In this document: piece after piece, positions 1 through 6,086 of the stretch
Layout: the number at the start of each line of letters is the position of its first letter
Numbering within the stretch: position 1 is the stretch's first letter
Source of the DNA: JACPLA01 sp035291905
Lineage (GTDB): Bacteria > Bacteroidota > Ignavibacteria > UBA10030
NCBI GenBank assembly: GCA_035291905.1
Contig: DATDRF010000167.1
Span: 1 to 8,624, forward strand
DNA length: 8,624 nt
Direction: 5' to 3'
The notes under the pieces: generated by a model
Databases searched by the model: none
What the model was told of the DNA's origin: nothing
Seen by the model: only the letters and a program-made list of their open reading frames with translations
Made by a program: the position numbers and the translations under genes

Positions 1-1
1 C

Positions 2-820
2 GCCTCATCCTGGCTTCCGAAGACCTATTACGTGAACCGGTTTGAGGACTCTCGAACATCGTTTGTGGCGGATTTCAGTGAAGACATCGATGTAACCACG
101 ACAACCCTCCCTGGAGGGAAGCTATCGGGTGAGCATCTCGCGACATGGAAAGAAGAGGATCAGGGGTTCAGAAAAGGGGAAACGGAGAGGCAAAACCAGG
201 TGGTTGTCCTCGGCTGGGAGTATTCCGATTCCGCCAAATCGGACACCACCAAGGGGGAAAAGGAAGCAAAAGATACGGCTCGAATAGAAAATCCCGCACG
301 GTACACGGTCACTTTTCCCACGAATCCGGGAGAGATTCGGAATCCATCGGTGTTGACATTTGCCCTTGCAGAGACCGACCGAAAGCCGGACAAGCCGGAC
401 AGTTTGGACAAATCGGACGATGAGGAGGAGAAGGAAGAAAAGAATGAGAATAAGATTGAGAATGAGGAGAACGAAGATGAGGATGAGAAAAAGGACAAGG
501 AAAAGGAAGCAGACAGTTTGAAGACTCCGTTGGATTTCACCATTGAACTAAGTGACCGATCGGGACGAACTGTGAAGATGGTATTAAGCGAAGTTATGCC
601 GCTCATGCCGCCGCTGAAGGCACAATTCACCCGTTACCCGCTAGCAGAAAAATCCTACGGCTCCGCCAGCGAGCCTGCGCTTCAAACGTACGAGATTCCC
701 TTCGCCGACATCAAGCGCCTTGATCCAGGCTTTGATACCGCGAAAATTCGTGAGCTTCGCCTTATCTTCGACCGCTCCCGGAAAGGAGTGATCATGTTGG
801 ATGAGGTGGGGGTGAGGTAA
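2..820 (+). CDS. C-terminal part of a large, probably exported protein with a beta-sandwich (carbohydrate-binding-like) end; 5'-truncated
   Basis: The reading frame is open from base 2 to the TAA at 818-820 (272 residues). A GTG at 32 could serve as a start, but the frame continues upstream with sensible residues (ASSWLPKTYY), so I treat the gene as cut by the window edge. The C-terminus (pattern QTYEIPFADIKRL..., then IRELRLIFDRS...GVIMLDEVG) has the alternating hydrophobic strands and the closing LDEVG-type strand seen in galactose-binding/CBM-like jelly rolls attached to secreted hydrolases. A highly charged linker (encoded by about 410-520, mostly Glu, Asp, Lys, Asn) interrupts two strand-rich segments, FTNPGEIRNPSVLTF-like before it and PLDFTIELSDRSGRTVKM after it. 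No catalytic motif is visible in the surviving part. Family assignment is inference. An alpha/beta-hydrolase with a C-terminal accessory domain is one possibility, but it is not demonstrated. The gene lies 146 bases before the next gene on the same strand and may or may not be co-transcribed with it. Confidence 0.6.
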   Translation, partial: ASSWLPKTYYVNRFEDSRTSFVADFSEDIDVTTTTLPGGKLSGEHLATWKEEDQGFRKGETERQNQVVVLGWEYSDSAKSDTTKGEKEAKDTARIENPARYTVTFPTNPGEIRNPSVLTFALAETDRKPDKPDSLDKSDDEEEKEEKNENKIENEENEDEDEKKDKEKEADSLKTPLDFTIELSDRSGRTVKMVLSEVMPLMPPLKAQFTRYPLAEKSYGSASEPALQTYEIPFADIKRLDPGFDTAKIRELRLIFDRSRKGVIMLDEVGVR

Positions 821-966
821 CATTGAAAATTGCAAATTGTAAGATTGACAGATTGAAGAAACGTCCTTGGGACGAAGAGGTTGCGTCTTGAAGGGTGCGA
901 GTTTTCTGCTTACATTCAGGAGAAGATCCTCTCCGGCATGACAACCAGGCCAATTCCTTCAACGTG
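821..966 (+). other. Leader region upstream of the amide/carrier operon
   Basis: This gap of 146 bases starts with a degenerate ATTG-phased run: ATTG at 822, 829, 836, 844 and 852. It includes TTGACA at 845-850, which looks like a -35 box, but no convincing -10 hexamer follows at 16-18 bases. A small hairpin, CGTCC-TTG-GGACG, lies at 862-874. An upstream in-frame GTG at 895 would extend the next protein by 24 residues that do not resemble the family. An AGGAGA sequence near 917-922 is too far from the ATG at 967 to be its ribosome binding site. The operon promoter probably lies here or upstream, but I cannot place it. Confidence 0.3.
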
Positions 967-1986
967 ATGACATCGAATATTCTGGAAATAGATGCAGGGC
1001 GGGTTATCGATGAAATCTGCGAGACAATTCGCAGCCAGGTTCGATCCACACTTCGAAAACGTGGAGCTGTCGTAGCTGTATCGGGTGGAATCGACAGTTC
1101 GGTGTGCGCAGCCCTTTCGGCCCGCGCCTTCGGCCCGGACCATGTTTTCGCCCTCCTCTTGCCGGAACGTGATTCTTCGCCTGAATCCATTCGGCTGGGA
1201 ACAATGGCGGTAAAGAGCCTGGGAGTTCCTTTCGCTTCGATCGACATTACTCAAATTCTGGAGTCGATGGGATGCTATCAACATCAGCTCGACGCCATTC
1301 GTGAAGTGGTCCCGGCGTATGCGACCGGATGGAAACACAAGATCACGCTTCCTTCTCTCCTCGATTCCGACCGGCTCAATCTTTCACGCCTTACCGTCGA
1401 AACTCCTGCAGGCGAATCATTGACTTATCGTATGACCGCCAGCGCTTATACCAAACTGATCGCAGCCACAAATTTCAAACAGCGTGTGCGCAAAACGCTT
1501 GAATACTTCCACGCCGATCGCCTCAATTATGCCGTCTGCGGAACCCCAAACCGGCTGGAATTCGACCAGGGTTTCTTCGTTAAACTTGGAGATGGAAGCG
1601 CTGATTTCAAACCAATCGCCCACCTCTACAAATCGCAGGTCTACATGCTGGCCGGGGAACTCGCCATCCCTCAAGAAATCCGGGAGCGGCCTCCAACGAC
1701 CGACACCTTCGGATTAAGTCAGACCCAGGAGGAGTTCTACTTTGCACTGCCGTACCAACAGATGGATCTTTGCCTCTTTGCGCTCAACCATTCGATGCCT
1801 GCAAAGGAAGCTGCCCCACTTGTCGGCTTGACTGAAGCGCAGGTTCAGAGTGTTTTCAACGACATTGAAGCCAAGAGACGGGCCACACAATCATTACATG
1901 TCCCACCGCTTCTGGCCCGGGAAGTACCCGAAATCGAGCAGCGACTGAAAGCCCTGTTCGATTCTCACGAAGGGGGAAAGAGCTAA
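967..1986 (+). CDS. nadE: NAD synthetase (NadE)-family ATP-pyrophosphatase, ammonia-dependent type, divergent
   Basis: This protein of 339 residues belongs to the adenine-nucleotide alpha-hydrolase fold that adenylates a carboxylate and amidates it with ammonia; canonical NadE converts nicotinic acid adenine dinucleotide to NAD. The pyrophosphate loop SGGIDSS is at residues 39-45. A NadE-like core follows: NFKQRVR at 169-175 (the NxxAR-R motif of NadE), GTPNRLE at 192-198, then GFFVKLGDGSADFKPI and LYKSQVYMLA at about 202-229, and RPPTTD at 241-246. It has no nitrilase/glutaminase domain, so ammonia must come from solution or a partner. It is longer than classic NadE (about 250-275 residues) because of roughly 50 extra residues between about 100 and 165. 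The ATG at 967 was chosen because homology begins with NILEIDAGRVIDEI; GTG at 964 or 895 are alternatives, and no good Shine-Dalgarno sequence is visible. The stop codon lies 4 bases before the asparagine synthase gene. Given its neighbours, it may be a paralogue acting on another acid rather than the housekeeping NAD enzyme. Confidence 0.85.
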   Translation: MTSNILEIDAGRVIDEICETIRSQVRSTLRKRGAVVAVSGGIDSSVCAALSARAFGPDHVFALLLPERDSSPESIRLGTMAVKSLGVPFASIDITQILESMGCYQHQLDAIREVVPAYATGWKHKITLPSLLDSDRLNLSRLTVETPAGESLTYRMTASAYTKLIAATNFKQRVRKTLEYFHADRLNYAVCGTPNRLEFDQGFFVKLGDGSADFKPIAHLYKSQVYMLAGELAIPQEIRERPPTTDTFGLSQTQEEFYFALPYQQMDLCLFALNHSMPAKEAAPLVGLTEAQVQSVFNDIEAKRRATQSLHVPPLLAREVPEIEQRLKALFDSHEGGKS

Positions 1987-1990
1987 GTCC

Positions 1991-4015
1991 ATGTGCGGAA
2001 TCGCAGGGATCGTCAACAAGACTTCAGGGCATGCTCCCCCCTCACTCGACACCCTCAAACTGATGATTGGAGCAATCCGGCATCGCGGACCCGATGAATT
2101 CGGCATCTACCGCGACACGACTGCAGGCATGGCTCATGCGAGATTGTCTATTATCGACGTCGCTTGCGGTCAACAGCCAATGACCAACGAAGATCATTCA
2201 CTCTGGATCGTCTTCAACGGTGAAATATTTAACTATGTCGAACTTCGGGACGAACTCAAAAGCAAAGGATATGTTTTCAGGACTCAATCTGATACGGAAG
2301 TCATCCTGAGCGCGTTTCAAGAATGGGGAACTGATTGCCTTACGAAGTTCAACGGCCAATGGGCCTTTGCGATTTGGGATACCCGAAGAAAAAAGCTCAT
2401 TCTCTCGCGCGACAGGGTTGGTGTGCGGCCGCTCTATATTCTCCATCATGAGGGTCAAATCCGGTTCGCCAGTGAGGTCAAAGCCTTCTTTGCAGATCCG
2501 TCGGTCAGGAGGGAAATAAACCCCCAGGGACTGGATCAGGTTTTCACCTACTGGGCTCCGATCGCCCCTGTAACGATCTTCGACGGGATAGAGGAGCTTC
2601 CGGCCGGGACATTCCGTGTGTACACAAACGACGGAAAAGTAGAAACTCACAAGTATTGGCAGCCCGCGTTCAAACCTTCGCAGACATATGCTCACCCGTC
2701 AAAGTCTTCATTGAAGGAAAACGCAGAGATCCTCCTTGACAAGTTGAGGACCGCGACAAGGCTTCGAATGGTTCGGGCCGACGTTCCCGTTGGAAGTTAT
2801 CTCTCGGGAGGTCTGGACAGTTCCCTGACGGCCTGCCTCGCCCTGGAAGCGGCCCGGGGAAAATTCCGCACCTTCTCGATTCGTTTTGAAGATGATGAGT
2901 TCGATGAGGGGAAATATCAGAAGCTTATGGTGTCACATCTCGACAGCTCTCATGAAGAAATCGTCGTGAGCGGATCGGACATTTCCGACTCTTTCCCCGC
3001 CGTAATCTGGCACGCTGAACGACCGATTCTCCGGACCGCCCCCGCCCCGCTGTTTCTGCTCTCGAAGGCCGTTCATGATTCCGGAATCAAAGCTGTGCTC
3101 ACAGGGGAAGGGGCCGACGAAATGCTTGCGGGTTACGACATTTTCCGCGAAGCGAAGATCCGTGAGTTCTGGGCTCACGAACCGGGCTCCAAGACTCGTC
3201 CCCTCCTTTTTGATCGTATCTATCCCTATCTCAAGCGATCGCCACAACTTACAAAGAACCTTTCTCTTGAGTTCTGGAAAAAGGGGTTGGGGAACGTCGG
3301 TTCCCCGGGGTTCTCCCACGAGCCACGATGGACGACGACGTCCGCCCTTAAGAAATTCTTTTCCAGAGAAATGACTTCATCCCTGGGCCTACAGCCGGCC
3401 CCTGACGTGCTGAAGGAACTGCCCCCCGAATTTCACCGATGGGAGTCCCTCGCGCAGGCACAGTACCTCGAAATCAGAACACTCCTCACCGGCTATATCC
3501 TTTCATCCCAGGGGGACCGGATGCTGATGGCCCATTCCGTTGAGGGTCGATTTCCTTTTCTTGACTCAGAAGTCATGGAATTCAGTTCGGGGATTCCCGC
3601 GTTTCACCGTTTGGCGTTTCTTGATGAAAAATCCGTCCTCAAGCGAGCGGCACAAAACATCGTTCCTGAAGCCATCCGAAACAGGAAGAAACAGCCTGTC
3701 AGGGCTCCGGATGCGGCGGCATTCCTTGGCCGTTCTGTCCCCCCCTATTTCGACGATCTGTTCTCTCCTGAATCGATTCAGCGAAGCGGACTCTTTGACG
3801 CCGAGCGTGTCTCCAAGTTCATTTCCAAATGCCTCGCGAATCGCGGTACAGGAATGAAAGATTTTCCGTTGAGCAATACGGACAATATGGCTTTTGTGGG
3901 ACTACTCTCCTCGATGCTTCTGTGGAGACAATTTGTGAGTGAAACGCCGGCCCAACCGGGCAGAGAAATGATCTTCACGACCTTTGTCGATCGAGTAACC
4001 ACACAACCTGCGTAA
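1991..4015 (+). CDS. asnB: Glutamine-hydrolysing asparagine synthase-type amidotransferase (AsnB family)
   Basis: This 674-residue enzyme hydrolyses glutamine and uses the ammonia to amidate an adenylated carboxylate. The start is fixed by the catalytic nucleophile: ATG-TGC gives Met1-Cys2-Gly-Ile. The class II glutaminase domain (about 1-215) shows HRGPDE at 31-36, RLSIID at 51-56, FNGEIFN at 75-81 and SDTEV at 100-104, all expected for glutamine binding. The synthetase domain has the pyrophosphate loop SGGLDSS at 272-278, GEGADE at 372-377, and a C-terminal SVEGRFPFLD block followed by RKKQP, the usual position of the lysine acting on the adenylate. The protein is longer than E. coli AsnB (about 554 residues) and closer in size to the amidotransferases of polysaccharide, exosortase-associated and specialised-metabolite loci. 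An AGGGGGA stretch around 1970-1977 could serve as ribosome binding site. Both active sites look intact. The acceptor may be aspartate or a pathway-specific acid, and sequence alone does not decide. Confidence 0.93.
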   Translation: MCGIAGIVNKTSGHAPPSLDTLKLMIGAIRHRGPDEFGIYRDTTAGMAHARLSIIDVACGQQPMTNEDHSLWIVFNGEIFNYVELRDELKSKGYVFRTQSDTEVILSAFQEWGTDCLTKFNGQWAFAIWDTRRKKLILSRDRVGVRPLYILHHEGQIRFASEVKAFFADPSVRREINPQGLDQVFTYWAPIAPVTIFDGIEELPAGTFRVYTNDGKVETHKYWQPAFKPSQTYAHPSKSSLKENAEILLDKLRTATRLRMVRADVPVGSYLSGGLDSSLTACLALEAARGKFRTFSIRFEDDEFDEGKYQKLMVSHLDSSHEEIVVSGSDISDSFPAVIWHAERPILRTAPAPLFLLSKAVHDSGIKAVLTGEGADEMLAGYDIFREAKIREFWAHEPGSKTRPLLFDRIYPYLKRSPQLTKNLSLEFWKKGLGNVGSPGFSHEPRWTTTSALKKFFSREMTSSLGLQPAPDVLKELPPEFHRWESLAQAQYLEIRTLLTGYILSSQGDRMLMAHSVEGRFPFLDSEVMEFSSGIPAFHRLAFLDEKSVLKRAAQNIVPEAIRNRKKQPVRAPDAAAFLGRSVPPYFDDLFSPESIQRSGLFDAERVSKFISKCLANRGTGMKDFPLSNTDNMAFVGLLSSMLLWRQFVSETPAQPGREMIFTTFVDRVTTQPA

Positions 4016-4017
4016 GC

Positions 4018-4023
4018 AGAGGA
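4018..4023 (+). promoter_or_regulatory. Ribosome binding site of the acyl carrier protein gene
   Basis: AGAGGA lies 7 bases before the ATG at 4031, inside the 15-base gap after the asparagine synthase stop. It is a good Shine-Dalgarno match and supports strong, independent initiation of the small carrier protein. Confidence 0.6.
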
Positions 4024-4030
4024 TCGAGGA

Positions 4031-4294
4031 ATGAACAAGGAGGAAATAGGGGAAGAGGTCAGCAGGTTCATCGACGCGAATTTTCTTTTCGACGAACGAC
4101 ATGTGGAAATCAACGAGTCGTTGGTCGGATCAGGTACGATTGATTCGACGGGAATTCTTGAAGTCATAACTTTCCTCGAAAAGCGATTCAACGTAACGTT
4201 CGAAGACGAAGAACTCGTGGGAGATAACTTCGACACTGTCGATCGAATTCGATCCTTCCTCTTCAAGAAACTCTCGTCAAACGAAACCCGATAA
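4031..4294 (+). CDS. Acyl carrier protein (phosphopantetheine-binding)
   Basis: This small acidic protein of 87 residues has the four-helix carrier pattern. The attachment serine is Ser39 in IDSTGILEV (residues 37-45), replacing the DSL of fatty-acid ACPs with DST. SGTIDSTG followed by a hydrophobic helix (VITFLEKRFNVTFEDEEL) is typical of stand-alone carriers paired with an AMP ligase, including DltC-like proteins and those in exopolysaccharide or exosortase-linked loci. After 4'-phosphopantetheinylation, by a transferase not encoded here, it would hold an acyl or aminoacyl group as a thioester. The TAA stop overlaps the start of the ligase gene by one base (TAATG), which indicates translational coupling and makes that ligase the obvious loading enzyme. 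The acyl group carried cannot be read from the sequence. Confidence 0.9.
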   Translation: MNKEEIGEEVSRFIDANFLFDERHVEINESLVGSGTIDSTGILEVITFLEKRFNVTFEDEELVGDNFDTVDRIRSFLFKKLSSNETR

Positions 4295-5796
4295 TGCCGG
4301 TTTACGAATATCTTGACCATTCCCGCGAGCGCTTCCCGGAAAAAGTGGCGCTTGTCTGTGATACGGAGCGGACTACCTATGAAGATCTTGGAAGGTTCTC
4401 GGATTGCCTTGCGGCGTACCTTGCCGAATGCGGCATCACGAGGGGAGATCGCGTTCTCATTTTTCTCGAAAATTCAAAGGAGACCGTCGTTTCGATTTTC
4501 GGCGCCCTGAAGGCCGGTGCCTGCATGGTTCTGGTAAACCCGACCACTCCACCCGAACACCTCCGATTTATTACGATTGATTGCGGATGCAAGATGCTCA
4601 TCTCGAACATCTCCAGGCTTCCCACCATCGACGAGGCCTTCGTCAATCTCAATGCCCCACCCCGGCTCCTCCTTTCGGGCGACAACTCGAGGCCCTCATT
4701 GCAGGATGCACTGTCATTTTCCCCTTCCAAGAGAACTGCCCAAATCGGCGATAGCGACCTGGCAGCGATTATCTACACTTCAGGTTCAACCGGAAATCCC
4801 AAGGGTGTCACGCTGACGCATCGGAACATTGACGTCGTTGTTCGATCGGTTTCAGAGTACCTCGAACATAGCGACAACGATATCGTTTTGTGCGTCCTGC
4901 AGCTTTCGTTCGGCTATGGATTGCTTCAACTCCTTGTGACGTTTCATTCCGGCGGGCGACTTGTTCTGGAAAAGGGTTTTGGCTTTCCCTATGATATTAT
5001 CAAGAGAATTCTCAGGGAAAAAGTCACCGGCCTGGCGGGCGTTCCTACGTTGTTTTCGATCCTCCTTCAACTTAAGGAACTTGAACAGGAGGATTTTTCT
5101 TCTGTCCGTTATCTGACAAATGCGGCGGCAGCCCTCCCTCCAAGCTATGTACCACGGCTGAAGAGCGTATTCAGGCAGGCCAGGTTGTTTCTGATGCACG
5201 GCCAGACTGAATGCCTTCGGACAACGTACCTCCCGCCGGATGAGGCCGAACGGAGACCTACATCAGTTGGAAAGGGAATGCCGAACGTGGAGTTGTGGCT
5301 CGAAGATGAGGAGGGGAATCGTATTGCAGGCGAGGGAGAAGGGGAACTGATCGTGAGAGGGCCCAATGTCATGCGGGGATACTGGAACGACGCGGAGACC
5401 ACTTCAAGAGTCTTGCGGCCATCCTCTGACGGACACATGGCTCTCCACACGGGGGACTTATTCCGGGTTGACGGAGAGGGCTATCTGTATTTTGTTGCCC
5501 GCAGGGATGATATCATCAAGAGCAGGGGTCAGAAGGTGAGTCCCCTGGAAATAGAGCAGATTCTGTTTTCGCTTGACGAGGTAGCTGAGGCGCGAGTACT
5601 TGGGGTACCGGACGAAATCCTCGGCCAGGCGATCAAAGCTGAAATCGTCCTGAAAAAGGGGAGATTGTTGAGTGAACGGCAGATCAAAGCATTCTGCAAA
5701 ACTCACCTCGAAGACTACAAGATTCCACACATTATCGAGTTTGTCTCTTCCCTTCCCAAGACCGCCGGCGGAAAAGTAAAGCGGTCGCCTGCGTAA
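4294..5796 (+). CDS. AMP-forming acyl-CoA synthetase / acyl-ACP ligase (ANL superfamily)
   Basis: This 500-residue class I adenylate-forming enzyme activates a carboxylic acid with ATP and passes it to a thiol, probably the phosphopantetheine of the carrier protein encoded immediately upstream. Visible core motifs are YTSGSTGNPKG at 161-171 (the ATP-binding P-loop), MHGQTE at 301-306, TGD at 386-388, RRDDIIKSRGQKV at 403-415 (hinge and C-domain entry) and the C-terminal PKTAGGKVKR at 488-497 with the expected catalytic Lys494. Length is normal for the family. The segment TYLPP followed by RRPTSVGK after the TE motif resembles, from memory, ligases annotated as exosortase A-associated. The ATG overlaps the stop of the carrier gene by one base and has no clear Shine-Dalgarno sequence, consistent with coupled translation. 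It is the last gene of the operon. The substrate acid is unknown; a medium- or short-chain acid or an amino acid are all conceivable. Confidence 0.9.
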   Translation: MPVYEYLDHSRERFPEKVALVCDTERTTYEDLGRFSDCLAAYLAECGITRGDRVLIFLENSKETVVSIFGALKAGACMVLVNPTTPPEHLRFITIDCGCKMLISNISRLPTIDEAFVNLNAPPRLLLSGDNSRPSLQDALSFSPSKRTAQIGDSDLAAIIYTSGSTGNPKGVTLTHRNIDVVVRSVSEYLEHSDNDIVLCVLQLSFGYGLLQLLVTFHSGGRLVLEKGFGFPYDIIKRILREKVTGLAGVPTLFSILLQLKELEQEDFSSVRYLTNAAAALPPSYVPRLKSVFRQARLFLMHGQTECLRTTYLPPDEAERRPTSVGKGMPNVELWLEDEEGNRIAGEGEGELIVRGPNVMRGYWNDAETTSRVLRPSSDGHMALHTGDLFRVDGEGYLYFVARRDDIIKSRGQKVSPLEIEQILFSLDEVAEARVLGVPDEILGQAIKAEIVLKKGRLLSERQIKAFCKTHLEDYKIPHIIEFVSSLPKTAGGKVKRSPA

Positions 5797-6086
5797 CACG
5801 TTCCTCCAGGTGTACGATGAAGGTTTCATGAAAGCCAAGACAGAACCCGCTACAAATTGAGGGGTTTGGTCTTCACGGATGGTTGATCTTGTTCTCTCTC
5901 GTACTATCTGAATGCGCCCGTACCTGGGAGCGTTTCCGTCGGTTTAATGTAAGCCAAGATGACTGCAGCGATAGGAGCAGTCAATCTGATGTTTCGCTTC
6001 TTTTCGACAGCAGGTAGTGTCCTAAGTTGAAAATCAAATCAGGACACTACCCAACTGCCTGCGTTCTTACCCGACGACATCAGTCC
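5797..6086. other. Convergent intergenic region
   Basis: About 290 bases separate the end of the ligase gene (+) from the end of the lipoprotein gene (-). No ORF of credible length or coding character is present. It contains a 6-bp stem GACTGC/GCAGTC at 5961-5982 and the 11-bp inverted repeat at 6013-6051. No U-tract follows either one. The convergent arrangement requires transcription stop signals here, but none has the classical intrinsic form. Confidence 0.5.
6013..6051. repeat. 11-bp perfect inverted repeat (possible bidirectional terminator or mobile-element remnant)
   Basis: GGTAGTGTCCT at 6013-6023 and AGGACACTACC at 6041-6051 are exact reverse complements separated by a 17-base AT-rich spacer. 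The location between two convergent genes suits a two-way terminator. No run of T follows on either strand, so a Rho-independent terminator is not clearly supported. Two facing terminal repeats of a deleted insertion element are an alternative; I see no transposase fragment or target duplication. Confidence 0.55.

Noticed and set aside
160..630. Ser/Phe-rich open frame on the - strand
   Set aside because: It is the antisense of the purine-rich acidic linker; composition is explained entirely by that tract and there are no family motifs.
862..874. CGTCC-TTG-GGACG as terminator of the first gene
   Set aside because: The stem is only 5 bp and no T-run follows; too weak to call.
895..966. GTG at 895 as the start of the NadE-like protein
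   Set aside because: The 24 extra residues do not look like NadE N-termini, and the conserved start pattern begins at the ATG at 967.
792..1338. Overlapping - strand open frames across the start of the nadE-like gene
   Set aside because: They run antisense to well-supported NadE motifs, have no recognisable domain and no ribosome binding site.
4031..5796. dltC-dltA (D-alanylation of teichoic acid) identity for the carrier-ligase pair
   Set aside because: Gene order, the DST serine motif context and the adjacent amidotransferases differ; no dltB or dltD is present, and the lipoprotein suggests a Gram-negative.
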